Positions 1 to 7,310 are shown, counted from the first letter of the stretch. The stretch is 36,698 nucleotides of DNA from Blastocatellia bacterium (GCA_013697915.1 JACCVY010000269.1:1-36698); one strand, 5' to 3'. Made by a program: numbers and translations. The notes: generated by a model from the sequence alone, not told the origin.

Positions 1-1
1 G

Positions 2-3000
2 CCAGGAACCCCAGAAACGGGGGCTCAACAAGCTATCAAAGACGGTCTCACAGAGGAGCAGTTTGTGAAGGGGCAGAAACTTGTATATCATGGTTCTCCT
101 AAGCCATTAAAGAAGTTTGAAAAAAGAGGAGCTTTCTTTACAGAGGAATATGCTGATGCTACTGGTTTTGCAGGAACACCAGATAATGTTTATGAGGGAT
201 ATTTGAATTTAAAGAAGCCATTAGTTGTTGATTCTAAGGGTAAAAAATGGGATGAAATTGTTTCTCCTTATGGAAAATCAACTCAAGAAATAATAAGTAA
301 TGCTGAAAAAACAAAGGATTTTGATGGAGTTGTATTTAAGAACGTAATAGACAACGTTGTTGATGACGTTGAGGGTGGAATACCTGGGACAATTCACTAC
401 CCATTTGATGCCAATAAGTCATTCATCAATGAATCCCAACTCCGTGCAGAGTATCAGGCGGCTAAAGGAGCAGCCGCTAAGCCAGGCATGGTTAAGCTCC
501 CAGGAAAGCTAGAAGTAAGGGGAATAAAACCAACCAAACCAGTAGACAACTACCGTATTTATGAACCGTCTATCGGAGATAAGTTACTACGAGTATTTAC
601 TGGTGGTGGAGCAGAACTAAACAAAAAGAGCGCAGCAGGGCGTGAGTTAAGAGAATTGATCATGGGAACCCGTAAGCAGGCGGATTTGTTAAAGGGTTCT
701 TACGAAGTCGAGCTCCAAGACGCCTTAAAGGGTTTAAGTAAAAACGAACGAATCACGGCAGGCAAAATGGTTGAAGGTCTATCCACCAGTACCAATCCGA
801 AGATAACAGCAGCAGCAGCTAAGCTAGACTTTTTGTATAACAAAATAGGAGACGTGGCCGAAACGGGTGGAGTTAAGATACAAATTGCTGACGGTAAAGA
901 AATCCCCTTTAAAAAGCGTGATAACTATATACCAAGGGTTTATAACTTCGATAAACTCGCCAAAGGAAAGATGAGAGAAGGGGCTTTACGCCATCTTGTT
1001 GAGACCGGTCAAGCAAAAGATGTGGCTGAGGCTGACAAGATACTAGAAGGTTTTATTTCTCGTAATGCTAGTCGGAAGGCTGGCAACCTAGAGCATGCTC
1101 GTACCGTTGACTTACCTGGTTACGAAGCAGATCCACTAAAAGCTGGCGCTAAGTACGTTGAGAGCGCAGCTAAGCGTCTAACAGAGTTGAGTAATTACGG
1201 TCAAAAAGACCAGATAGCTAAAAATCTAATCGAGCGAGTTCGCCAAGAAGGTGGGGACTCTCGTTACGCCCAAGAAGTCTTCGATTTAATGACTGGTCAG
1301 AAAAGGTATGAGAATAAGGCTGTTGACATGGTAACCAAATTTAACTATATAACTAAGCTCGACCTAGGCTTTATCACCAACGCTACTCAACCAGTTAATA
1401 CAGCCACTAAATACGGCGTCCTACCTACCCTAGAGGGAATAATTAAAGCTTACGCAACGCCTAAGAAAGCCGGTAGGGTCGCACGCTTATCAGGAGCGAT
1501 TGATGACCCGATAACAATGGGTAAAGCAGAGGGCTTATCTATGGGTAGGATTATGGAAACCGTTCTTAAACCCTTTAGTTTTGTTGAAAAGAAGAACCGA
1601 GTTATTGCTTCAATAGCCGGCCAGAGAGTAGCTGCCAAAAATGCCGCAAAGCTTCTTAGTAGCCCAACCAACAAAGCAGCGATGCGTCGCTTACGTGATT
1701 TAGGAATAGAGCCAGAGAAATTAGTCGCTCAAGGTGGATTGCGAGAGGACGATATTCTAGGGGCAGGGTACGAAGCCTCAAGAACAACTCAATTTAAGGT
1801 CGATGCTATCGATATACCCCCAGGTTGGAAAACAAATATTGGTCGCTTTCTTGGGCAATTCAAGTCCTTTAGTTTCAAGCAATCTGAGTTTGTCAGGGAT
1901 GCTGTCTTAACCGAAGCCTTTAAACACGGTAATTTTACGCCAATGCTACGACTGGTAGCTCTGGGTGTTCCAGTCTCATTCTTGGCTCAGTCAGTGCGCA
2001 ATAAACTAACAGGTCGAGAAGAGTCTTCTGAAACAGCTGGATTAGATGTAAGGAAGTGGGATAAGTACCTTAAAGTCGCCGGAACAATACCAACTGACTT
2101 AGTTATCCAAGGCAAGTTTCTCTATGATACTTATAATAATCAATATGCTAGTCCGCTAAAGAAAACAGGTAGAACTCTTTCAACTTTTACGGGGCCGTCA
2201 GTTGGAGAAGCATTCTCCATCGCTGACGCTTTAGAGTCTGCAGGTAGTACGTCCGAAAAGAATCGACTATACAACCGAGAGGATGATGCCTTCCTTTCAG
2301 CTAAAAGGCTTGCGGCTGGTTACGTCCCAGGGGTGGGTGAATATATAAAAAACAAAGCCTTTCCTTTCCCTAAGCGTTATACCGAAGGCACTGAGAGCGC
2401 AGCTAAAGAAATTGCTCAACAAATAAAAGAATTAAATAAGGGTAAGTCTGTTAAGGATTCTCCTATTGCTCAAACCAATGATGGGAAGTACATGTACCGA
2501 ATTGGCAATAAACGTGAATATGCCGATACTTTTGAAGCCGCAGAGCTGGGTATGGCTAAGGATAGGTTCAAGAAGTCTGGCAAGATTAGCGGTGTATATA
2601 AAGATAATGTCCTTCGCCTTAATAAAGACGGTACAGTTAAATCTACACCCAAACTCGAATACGACTACTCTCTTAATACCAACAACCTTCAGAAGGCAAA
2701 GACTAATAAGGACTTTAAGGGATGGATGCAAATTGCAAACAAACAACTAGGTATTTTAGAAAAACAACTTTCAGAACCAACTCTCGACGAATTAGAACAA
2801 TCAGACCTACTTAAGAAAGCCGATAGACTCATCGCTGATATGCAGAAGTATGCTGGTTACGGTGGCTTTAAGAAGGGTAAAAAAGGCAAGAAGCCTAAAA
2901 GTATTTCAATTGCTGGTGGTGGAAGCACCCGCCCTAAGCTAAACGTCTCTGTAGCACGCTACAATGCCCCGCAGCCGAAGGTTAGCGGCATAAGGACTAA

Positions 3001-3094
3001 GGTTAGCTCGCCCGTAACTCCCGCTAGAACACGAAAATCAGGCGGTAGTGGACTTCAGGCTATCGGTGCTCGTAAGCTGAGGATAAAAAGATGA
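2..3094 (+). CDS. Large internal virion polyvalent protein with ART-PolyVal domain (3' part of a gene cut by the contig ends)
   Basis: The frame is open from base 2 and continues, through the 127-bp end overlap, the gene starting at 35904. The joined protein is 1,253 aa; a GTG at 65 is only an internal codon. Near the window start is an ADP-ribosyltransferase-like module of the ART-PolyVal type (YHGSPKPLKKF, FFTEEYADA, EGYLNLKKPLVVD, HYPFDANKSF). A long helical Ala/Lys-rich body follows, with a QFKSFSFKQSEFVRD segment of the kind seen in large polyvalent phage proteins, then a basic Lys/Arg/Pro-rich tail. Such proteins are usually carried in the virion and may be ejected with DNA; transferase activity is inferred. 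Bases about 90-330, encoding the ART module, look visibly more A/T-rich than the flanks, suggesting a later domain acquisition. Ends in ATGA overlap with the next gene. Confidence 0.85.
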   Translation, partial: PGTPETGAQQAIKDGLTEEQFVKGQKLVYHGSPKPLKKFEKRGAFFTEEYADATGFAGTPDNVYEGYLNLKKPLVVDSKGKKWDEIVSPYGKSTQEIISNAEKTKDFDGVVFKNVIDNVVDDVEGGIPGTIHYPFDANKSFINESQLRAEYQAAKGAAAKPGMVKLPGKLEVRGIKPTKPVDNYRIYEPSIGDKLLRVFTGGGAELNKKSAAGRELRELIMGTRKQADLLKGSYEVELQDALKGLSKNERITAGKMVEGLSTSTNPKITAAAAKLDFLYNKIGDVAETGGVKIQIADGKEIPFKKRDNYIPRVYNFDKLAKGKMREGALRHLVETGQAKDVAEADKILEGFISRNASRKAGNLEHARTVDLPGYEADPLKAGAKYVESAAKRLTELSNYGQKDQIAKNLIERVRQEGGDSRYAQEVFDLMTGQKRYENKAVDMVTKFNYITKLDLGFITNATQPVNTATKYGVLPTLEGIIKAYATPKKAGRVARLSGAIDDPITMGKAEGLSMGRIMETVLKPFSFVEKKNRVIASIAGQRVAAKNAAKLLSSPTNKAAMRRLRDLGIEPEKLVAQGGLREDDILGAGYEASRTTQFKVDAIDIPPGWKTNIGRFLGQFKSFSFKQSEFVRDAVLTEAFKHGNFTPMLRLVALGVPVSFLAQSVRNKLTGREESSETAGLDVRKWDKYLKVAGTIPTDLVIQGKFLYDTYNNQYASPLKKTGRTLSTFTGPSVGEAFSIADALESAGSTSEKNRLYNREDDAFLSAKRLAAGYVPGVGEYIKNKAFPFPKRYTEGTESAAKEIAQQIKELNKGKSVKDSPIAQTNDGKYMYRIGNKREYADTFEAAELGMAKDRFKKSGKISGVYKDNVLRLNKDGTVKSTPKLEYDYSLNTNNLQKAKTNKDFKGWMQIANKQLGILEKQLSEPTLDELEQSDLLKKADRLIADMQKYAGYGGFKKGKKGKKPKSISIAGGGSTRPKLNVSVARYNAPQPKVSGIRTKVSSPVTPARTRKSGGSGLQAIGARKLRIKR

Positions 3095-3375
3095 ACGACG
3101 AATTTATAGACTTAGAGAACGAAAGCGAAGTAGGCGACTTATTGAAGAAACTAGAAAAGGGTCAGGAAGTTAAAGCCAGGATCAACGGTCAAGAGATTAC
3201 CTACTCGAACCCCCCTGAACCGTTGCCTATCTGTGAGAAGCACGAGTTCGAAGACGTTGGCGATGAGGGCAACGGTTACAGAGCAGCTAAGTGCCGTAAT
3301 TGCATAAATGGTAGGATCTTTGATCCTAAAACTCACGAAGTAGTAAATGGAGAAGTTCGTCTTTTAAGTAAATGA
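3091..3375 (+). CDS. Small zinc-ribbon-like phage protein
   Basis: 94 aa, start ATG overlaps the previous stop (ATGA), with GAGGA upstream as a plausible ribosome site. The N-terminal half is acidic and probably helical; the C-terminal half carries Cys-x2-His (CEKH) and Cys-x2-Cys (CRNC) pairs about 24 residues apart, consistent with one zinc site. The family is not recognised. It sits between the internal virion protein and the lysis genes, so either a virion accessory or a regulatory role is possible. Its last codons contain the CGTCTTTTA element of the next gene, so here coding and control sequence overlap. Confidence 0.75.
   Translation: MNDEFIDLENESEVGDLLKKLEKGQEVKARINGQEITYSNPPEPLPICEKHEFEDVGDEGNGYRAAKCRNCINGRIFDPKTHEVVNGEVRLLSK
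3358..3366 (+). promoter_or_regulatory. CGTCTTTTA late-gene element, copy 1
   Basis: Exact CGTCTTTTA, 14 nt from its first base to the ATG at 3372. It lies inside the last codons of the upstream gene, so it is conserved despite coding constraint. The downstream gene has no Shine-Dalgarno. Confidence 0.6.
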
Positions 3376-3671
3376 TTGGCTTACTTCTTAGATTACTTGC
3401 CGGACAGGCGCAGAAACCTATTCAACAAGCTCGTCAGTTTGATGGAAGTGCTTTTCTTAATAAGGTCAGGCAGTTTATAGATACGCCCCGACGTAAAGAA
3501 GCTGAGTTCCGTCAGAACAATCTCGAAAACGATCCTAACTACCAACGCTATCAGTATGACCAATACGAAAGAAACAACCCTTATCGTCGAGTAGACTACG
3601 GGACTAACTACGTACCCCCTAAGCCTTCCAGCTATGCTCCTGCCAAGCCGAAAACACCTAAGTATATGTGA
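3372..3671 (+). CDS. Hypothetical protein with Tyr/Pro-rich C-terminus
   Basis: 99 aa. A short hydrophobic N-terminus (IGLLLRLLAG) is followed by a polar region rich in Gln, Arg, Asn and Tyr and a Pro/Lys-rich tail. No catalytic motif is visible and I do not recognise a family. The start overlaps the previous stop (ATGA) and follows the CGTCTTTTA element with no Shine-Dalgarno. Its place after the large internal protein and before the lysis genes suggests a minor virion or membrane-associated protein; this is inference. Confidence 0.7.
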   Translation: MIGLLLRLLAGQAQKPIQQARQFDGSAFLNKVRQFIDTPRRKEAEFRQNNLENDPNYQRYQYDQYERNNPYRRVDYGTNYVPPKPSSYAPAKPKTPKYM

Positions 3672-4093
3672 TGAGCTTCTGGGACAACACTTTTGGTCAG
3701 TTTGTACAGATAACCGGAGGGATAGCTCTTTTGCTTGGAGCTATCGCCTTTGCCTATAGAACCTGGAAAGAGACAACCTCTAAAGTTGACGGTGAAACGA
3801 TTGATCGCCTCAAGGATGCTATTGTTTCGCTCAAAGAGGAAAATAGTATTTTAAGGACTGCAAACGCTGCCTTGCTGCTTAAATCAGCCGATCAAGATAA
3901 GGCCATAGCGAAAGCCCAAGCGGATATTCAAGTCTTACAGGGGCTTGTTACTGGTAAGGATATGCTCGACAAGTTAGGTATAAAGCTCGATACCTTAGAC
4001 TCTAACTTACTAGATGGTAACGCCAAGATTGCCCAACAGCTCGATAAAATTAGTCAAGGCCTAAATAGTTTGACAAAGAGTAAGCAAGGGTAG
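3671..4093 (+). CDS. Membrane-anchored coiled-coil protein, spanin/holin-like position
   Basis: About 140 aa. One N-terminal membrane segment (ITGGIALLLGAIAFAY) is followed by a long charged heptad-like helix (residues about 35-90) and a second helical stretch. A single transmembrane anchor plus coiled coil, next to an M23 endolysin and a holin, suits a lysis accessory or a membrane-attached structural protein; no lipobox is seen. I take the ATG at 3671, which overlaps the previous stop as TGATG; GTG at 3668 is the alternative. No Shine-Dalgarno, so translational coupling is likely. Confidence 0.75.
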   Translation: MSFWDNTFGQFVQITGGIALLLGAIAFAYRTWKETTSKVDGETIDRLKDAIVSLKEENSILRTANAALLLKSADQDKAIAKAQADIQVLQGLVTGKDMLDKLGIKLDTLDSNLLDGNAKIAQQLDKISQGLNSLTKSKQG

Positions 4094-4104
4094 ATTATTT
4101 GATT

Positions 4105-4164
4105 ATGTGGATTACTATACTGGCAATCATAGGTTTTATAGCTCTCTTAGCTTGGATTTTCTAA
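4105..4164 (+). CDS. Possible 19-residue transmembrane micropeptide
   Basis: The ATG at 4105 opens a 19-codon frame encoding almost only hydrophobic residues (MWITILAIIGFIALLAWIF), ending two bases before the endolysin ATG. The composition is that of a single membrane helix. No Shine-Dalgarno is present. It resembles the other micropeptide at 5092, and the lysis context makes a pinholin-type or regulatory role possible. Too short to be sure it is translated. Confidence 0.4.
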   Translation: MWITILAIIGFIALLAWIF

Positions 4165-4165
4165 C

Positions 4166-4801
4166 ATGTACCTACTAGCTAACTGGGGCAGTCTACGTAA
4201 TGGGTATACGTTCAGACAACGTACGTTCTACACCAGGTATCATCTCGGCCTAGACAAAATGGCCTCTACCTGGACTCCTGTCTATGCTCCCTTCGCAGGA
4301 AAGATTGTCGCATCAGGCAGAACAGCAGTACAAGGAAATTACGTCCACTACCGAGCTAATCACGACTCTAATAAATTGATGAGATTCATGCACCTTGTCC
4401 AACCTGGACGAGATATTGGAGCAGTCAGCCAAGGAACGGTTATCGGTTATGTCGGTTCGACTGGGTTATCTACTTCTCCCCACTTACACGTAGACATTTC
4501 TAACCCTCCCCACAGTATCTACGACATTAACCAGTTCATTGACCCTGCTACCTATAACTGGCTGTGGACTAAACCCAACCAACCACCTCCGCCTTCAGGC
4601 TTCACTGTAACGGTTACCGCCACTTGTTACGTTCGCAACGCCCCACGTTTGAATGCACCACTATCCGGTAGTCGTATCCTCTACAAAGGGGATAGGTTCA
4701 CTGGAGTTGAGGTCGTCAGCGGTGATAATGTAGGTGGAAATAATAAATGGGTAAAGAGCTCCAAAGGCAATTTTTGCTGGAGCGGCAATTTATCTTATTA
4801 A
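4166..4801 (+). CDS. Endolysin: M23 (LytM-type) zinc endopeptidase with C-terminal SH3-like domain
   Basis: 211 aa. Residues about 20-115 form an M23 peptidase: His26-x3-Asp30 (HLGLD), His76, and the closing HLH at 106-108 supply zinc ligands and the catalytic His. This family cleaves peptide cross-links in peptidoglycan. A Pro-rich linker at about 140-148 leads to an SH3-like wall-binding domain (VTATCYVRNAPRLNAP to the end). No signal peptide, so release would depend on the adjacent holin. No Shine-Dalgarno precedes the ATG; the stop of the micropeptide frame is just upstream. The holin gene follows within 9 bp. Confidence 0.9.
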   Translation: MYLLANWGSLRNGYTFRQRTFYTRYHLGLDKMASTWTPVYAPFAGKIVASGRTAVQGNYVHYRANHDSNKLMRFMHLVQPGRDIGAVSQGTVIGYVGSTGLSTSPHLHVDISNPPHSIYDINQFIDPATYNWLWTKPNQPPPPSGFTVTVTATCYVRNAPRLNAPLSGSRILYKGDRFTGVEVVSGDNVGGNNKWVKSSKGNFCWSGNLSY

Positions 4802-4810
4802 GGAGAATAA

Positions 4811-5092
4811 ATGATTATTGAAGTAGCAGTTATGGCTTCAGCAGTTGCGTTGTTAAACGCAGTTCGTGAAGCAATGGGTGGTTCATGGAAACCACTAATA
4901 TGGACAGTATCTTCCGGTGTGATCGCAGGATTGATGGCAGGTCTAGTGAGTCTTAGCGGTGTTGAGTTGACAGGTGAAACAGCTCAGATTTTAACTAATC
5001 CAGTTCTAGCCTTTACGCTCGGAATCGGTGGATCTGGTGTCTACACTTTGACAACTAAAGCAAGCTCAAGTCCGGTTCCAGAAGTCGGCTAA
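4811..5092 (+). CDS. Holin
   Basis: 93 aa with two or three hydrophobic segments (about residues 3-17, 29-48 and 64-83), small overall and with a polar Ser/Pro-rich tail. Size, topology and position directly after the M23 endolysin match a phage holin, which permeabilises the inner membrane to release or activate the lysin. A good Shine-Dalgarno (AAGGAG, about 6 nt) precedes the ATG, unlike many genes here. The stop overlaps the next start as TAATG. Confidence 0.7.
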   Translation: MIIEVAVMASAVALLNAVREAMGGSWKPLIWTVSSGVIAGLMAGLVSLSGVELTGETAQILTNPVLAFTLGIGGSGVYTLTTKASSSPVPEVG

Positions 5093-5154
5093 TGGGTTGT
5101 CTAGCTCTAATTGGGTTAGCAGTAGTAATCTTTTTGATTACCTTATTCACCTAG
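5092..5154 (+). CDS. 20-residue membrane micropeptide coupled to holin
   Basis: Starts in TAATG overlap with the holin stop and encodes MGCLALIGLAVVIFLITLFT, a single hydrophobic helix. Translational coupling to the holin makes expression credible. It may be a second small holin or antiholin; nothing in the sequence settles this. It ends just before a leftward terminator that serves the opposite-strand gene. Confidence 0.5.
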   Translation: MGCLALIGLAVVIFLITLFT

Positions 5155-5157
5155 ACT

Positions 5158-5185
5158 AAAAAACCCCCCGGTGATGAGCCGGGGG
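5158..5185 (-). terminator. Rho-independent terminator of the leftward gene at 5217-5432
   Basis: Read on the minus strand: stem CCCCCGG/CCGGGGG (7 bp) with loop CTCATCA, followed by six T. There is no T-run on the plus side, so it acts leftward. Confidence 0.8.
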
Positions 5186-5216
5186 ACGAGGGAGAGGAGC
5201 TAATGAAGAGTGTTCG

Positions 5217-5432
5217 CTATTCTTCGCCTATTATTATAGGCACAACTCCGACCTGAATACTATATTCACGATTACAATCCTTCCTCGGACAACGGATATA
5301 CCACAGCACCAATTCGTCATCCTGATCGACTAACCAAACTAGTTCCAGCTTGGTCTTTTTGTGGACAGTACAGCATGGGTCGGCCATCTGCATCGCCCAC
5401 TGAATCCACTCGTACAGTTCTACTTCTGGCAT
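5217..5432 (-). CDS. Small zinc-ribbon-like accessory protein, own leftward unit
   Basis: 71 aa with a Cys-Cys-x2-His motif (CCTVH) and a Cys-x4-Cys (CPRKDC), likely one metal site between beta strands. No family recognised. Start ATG at 5432 has a good Shine-Dalgarno (AAGGAG). It is a monocistronic leftward unit with its own terminator, set against the rightward lysis genes, as is typical of accessory (moron-like) genes. The leader contains a 7-bp inverted repeat at 5457-5503. Confidence 0.75.
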   Translation of the reverse strand: MPEVELYEWIQWAMQMADPCCTVHKKTKLELVWLVDQDDELVLWYIRCPRKDCNREYSIQVGVVPIIIGEE

Positions 5433-5456
5433 GGCTTTCTCCTTCTTATAAAGTGG

Positions 5457-5503
5457 CGAGGGCTAACATCTATTGTCTGCATCGACGGTGATGCTCGCCC
5501 TCG
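5457..5503. repeat. Inverted repeat in the divergent control region
   Basis: CGAGGGC (5457-5463) and GCCCTCG (5497-5503) are perfect complements separated by 33 bases, in the gap between the leftward gene ending at 5432 and the rightward gene at 5541. It could be an operator or a leader hairpin. Confidence 0.35.
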
Positions 5504-5518
5504 TGGTAATTAAAAACC

Positions 5519-5527
5519 TGCCATAAT
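5519..5527 (+). promoter_or_regulatory. Extended -10 promoter for the gene at 5541
   Basis: TG-C-CATAAT, with predicted start of transcription around 5534, only about 4-7 nt before the start codon. No -35 is evident. It gives a very short leader with no Shine-Dalgarno. Confidence 0.45.
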
Positions 5528-5540
5528 AATAAAACAAGTG

Positions 5541-5861
5541 ATGAAAGGCGTCTCCCCAACTCAAAATTCACTCAAGTATATGCGTTCTCTTGGCTATACT
5601 TGCCAGGTCGTGGAACACTGGAACCCCTTCGCCAATCGTCGCGTAGACCTCTTTAACTGCATAGACATTGTTTGTTTGAACGGTGATAAGATCGTTGGTA
5701 TTCAAACTACTTCTAAAGCCAACATGTCTGCCAGGCGTAAGAAAATGAAAGAAGAACCAGCTATGGCTTTATGGCTGAACGCTGCCGGTCAATTGGTTTT
5801 GCATGGTTGGTATAAATCGAAGAATAAATGGACACCTCAAGTTGAGGTTATTTCTGATTGA
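5541..5861 (+). CDS. Putative PD-(D/E)XK-like small nuclease family protein
   Basis: About 106 aa. The order SPTQNSLKYMRSLGY, VVEHWNPFANRRVDLF, IDIVCL, IVGIQTTS, then LHGWYKSKN matches a widespread small phage/bacterial family I associate with a Holliday-resolvase-like PD-(D/E)XK fold. Asp residues of the VDLFNCID segment and the following Gln (in IQTTS, where E/QxK is usual) are candidate active-site positions; the usual Lys is not obvious, so catalysis is uncertain. Start could be GTG 5538 or ATG 5541. The 3' end overlaps the convergent gene by 25 bp. Confidence 0.7.
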   Translation: MKGVSPTQNSLKYMRSLGYTCQVVEHWNPFANRRVDLFNCIDIVCLNGDKIVGIQTTSKANMSARRKKMKEEPAMALWLNAAGQLVLHGWYKSKNKWTPQVEVISD

Positions 5862-6037
5862 TAGCTTTCAAGAAGACGCTGTTTGTCAGACTTCTCTTCG
5901 ATATCTCTTAGTTTCTTCTTCTGGTAACGAAGATGCCTATCCTCGGGACCGTTCATCTTCTTGTACTGACAGTCGTTACAGTATTTCCGGGAACGCTTGA
6001 AGGTTGGTAGTCCACAAGTAATACAAAATTCGCTCAT
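5837..6037 (-). CDS. Small zinc-finger protein
   Basis: 66 aa. N-terminal CITC and YCNDC Cys-x2-Cys pairs (residues about 5-22) form a zinc knuckle; the remainder is highly charged and helical (KKKLRDIEEKSDKQR), suggesting nucleic-acid contact. It resembles short zinc-ribbon or HNH-associated phage proteins, but no HNH catalytic residues are visible. The ATG at 6037 lacks a Shine-Dalgarno; a TAAAAT box lies upstream. It is divergent from the candidate small RNA at 6055 and overlaps the gene at 5541-5861 tail to tail. Confidence 0.6.
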   Translation of the reverse strand: MSEFCITCGLPTFKRSRKYCNDCQYKKMNGPEDRHLRYQKKKLRDIEEKSDKQRLLESYQSEITST

Positions 6038-6039
6038 TG

Positions 6040-6048
6040 TGCTATACT
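6040..6048 (+). promoter_or_regulatory. Extended -10 promoter of candidate small RNA
   Basis: TG-C-TATACT, five of six matches to TATAAT plus the TGn extension. Seven bases downstream falls exactly on the first base of the 5' hairpin of the candidate RNA. Confidence 0.6.
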
Positions 6049-6054
6049 TATTTT

Positions 6055-6120
6055 ACACGCTTTTAACTAATTAGCGTGTAGTAACCGAGAAGGTTTCCCC
6101 CCTCCCCTCGGTTACTTTTT
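6055..6120 (+). ncRNA. Candidate phage small RNA with C-rich loop and terminator
   Basis: Starting at the predicted transcription start: hairpin 1 is ACACGC/GCGTGT (6055-6060 with 6074-6079), then hairpin 2 GTAACCGAG/CTCGGTTAC (6081-6089 with 6107-6115) followed by TTTTT. The hairpin 2 loop holds CCCCCCTCCC, complementary to G-rich Shine-Dalgarno sequences. No open reading frame lies inside. It might instead be only a terminator behind an unused promoter. The match of promoter, hairpin and terminator in about 80 bp favours a real RNA of about 65-70 nt. Confidence 0.5.
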
Positions 6121-6123
6121 AAT

Positions 6124-6151
6124 TTGACATTCTTTGTCAGTACGTTAAGCT
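6124..6151 (+). promoter_or_regulatory. Sigma-70-like promoter for the Rpf/CHAP lysin
   Basis: Perfect -35 TTGACA (6124-6129), 16-bp spacer, weak -10 TAAGCT (6146-6151). Transcription start is predicted near 6158, a few bases before the ATG at 6164. Confidence 0.45.
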
Positions 6152-6163
6152 AGTTTTTGTCTG

Positions 6164-6254
6164 ATGAAAAAGGAACGGTATTCCTAACCATAAAGACAGA
6201 GATTGGCTGACATTCGGACCACTTAGATTACTCGGCCGATTACTTTTATCTCTA
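6164..6254 (+). other. Out-of-frame N-terminal extension (signal peptide) of the Rpf/CHAP lysin
   Basis: The lysin frame stays open upstream to 6168 and encodes a classic signal peptide (WLTFGPLRLLGRLLLSLVL and on to FPHAQKVEAA) but has no ATG. The only ATG, at 6164, is one base out of frame; it runs MKKERYS then stops. If the AAAAA after the ATG were four A, the frame would read MKRNGIPNHKDRDWL directly into the signal peptide. Either a +1 frameshift at AAA-A-AGG, a one-base indel, or a non-ATG start applies. Confidence 0.5.
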
Positions 6255-7028
6255 GTGCTAACAGCAACTCTTTTTCCTCACGCCCAAAAAGTAGAAGCCG
6301 CATCCGTCAAGCCGGTAGTCGAAGTCATCTCGATCAATATCGACAATATCTATACTACTCCTGTCAGGGCTATTACCTTGCCAAAAGTAAAACAACCAGA
6401 GCCTATCCCCGAACCAGAACCAGCCCCTCCTCCACCACCACCTCAACCAGTAGGTTTACCATCAATTTTAATAAAAATAAGACAGTGCGAGTCTAGGGGT
6501 AATTACCAGGCTCAAAACTCTCGGTCTACCGCCTCTGGTGCCTACCAGTTTATTGACGGGACATGGGCTAACTACAAAGGTTATCAGAAGGCTAAACACG
6601 CCCCTAACCATATTCAAGACGAGAAAGCACTTTTAACGTACCAGAGAAGCGGAACAACGCCTTGGAACGCCTCTAAGCAGTGCTGGGGTATAAAAACGTC
6701 GTCAGCAACGAATTTGACCGTAAACTCTAGGGTCGTAGTATCTAGCAGTGTTATCAAACTTTACGCTGATCGAACTAACAATTGCGTCGCCTTCGCTAAA
6801 GCCAAGACAGGTATCTATCGAACGCTAGGTAATGGTGCAAGATCAGGGATACAGGGCCATGAGCCTAGAGTTGGAGCAATAGCAGTTGTTAAGGGCAGTA
6901 TCCATGCTGGAGTAGTGGTGGCGATCAGTGGGAATATGGTTACCATCCACGAAAGTAATTATATAAAAAACTGGATAGTCCAAAGGACACTCCCGATAAG
7001 TATGTTCTTAGGCTACGCTTATAATTAA
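6255..7028 (+). CDS. Exported Rpf-like transglycosylase with CHAP-like C-terminal domain
   Basis: 257 aa from GTG 6255, but the true N-terminus probably lies at 6164-6180 (see the separate entry), adding a signal peptide. A Pro/Glu-rich linker (residues 47-66) precedes an Rpf/transglycosylase domain (about 69-145): QCESRGNY with catalytic Glu79, STASGAYQFIDGTW, and Cys78/Cys143 as the usual disulphide. A CHAP-like amidase or endopeptidase domain follows with NNCVAF (Cys177) and IHAGVV (His217). It should cut glycan and peptide bonds of peptidoglycan outside the cell. The architecture is frequent in Actinobacteria and Patescibacteria, the main hint for the host. It meets the leftward operon tail to tail, with overlapping stop codons. 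Confidence 0.85.
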   Translation: MLTATLFPHAQKVEAASVKPVVEVISINIDNIYTTPVRAITLPKVKQPEPIPEPEPAPPPPPPQPVGLPSILIKIRQCESRGNYQAQNSRSTASGAYQFIDGTWANYKGYQKAKHAPNHIQDEKALLTYQRSGTTPWNASKQCWGIKTSSATNLTVNSRVVVSSSVIKLYADRTNNCVAFAKAKTGIYRTLGNGARSGIQGHEPRVGAIAVVKGSIHAGVVVAISGNMVTIHESNYIKNWIVQRTLPISMFLGYAYN

Positions 7029-7177
7029 AGCGAAACGCCGAGGAAAGGAAGCAAATACATGAATACCCAAATCAATCCGAGTACCGCAGCAACTATCCCA
7101 CCAAACTTTGGCAGGTAGGTGATGAACGCCCATGCAATTGCAGCCAGAACTATTGTGATAACAAGAAACTCAAACAT
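7025..7177 (-). CDS. 50-residue two-helix membrane protein, last gene of the leftward operon
   Basis: Begins ATG at 7177, 3 bp after the stop of the preceding gene, and encodes two hydrophobic segments (FEFLVITIVLAAIAWAFI and FGGIVAAVLGLIWVFMYLL). No Shine-Dalgarno is clear. A small two-helix protein could be a membrane effector or a second holin. Its stop overlaps the stop of the Rpf/CHAP lysin on the other strand; no terminator lies between the two operons. Confidence 0.6.
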   Translation of the reverse strand: MFEFLVITIVLAAIAWAFITYLPKFGGIVAAVLGLIWVFMYLLPFLGVSL

Positions 7178-7180
7178 AAC

Positions 7181-7285
7181 CTAATTAAAAAGCTTTCTTA
7201 CTAAGAAGTAAAGCATTGTCAAGAGGGTGATGGCTGGAAAGAATAACCCAGCCGCGATAACTGTATACCAGACTTGATCTGTCAT
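7181..7285 (-). CDS. 34-residue single-helix membrane peptide
   Basis: ATG at 7285; hydrophobic core VIAAGLFFPAITLLTMLYFL flanked by polar ends and a basic RK. AGAGG lies almost against the start, closer than usual. Position between the 52-aa and 50-aa genes with tiny gaps supports translation. Function unknown; a membrane micro-effector is possible. Confidence 0.5.
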   Translation of the reverse strand: MTDQVWYTVIAAGLFFPAITLLTMLYFLVRKLFN

Positions 7286-7310
7286 TCCTCTTTAGTTTCT
7301 ACTTTAACCT

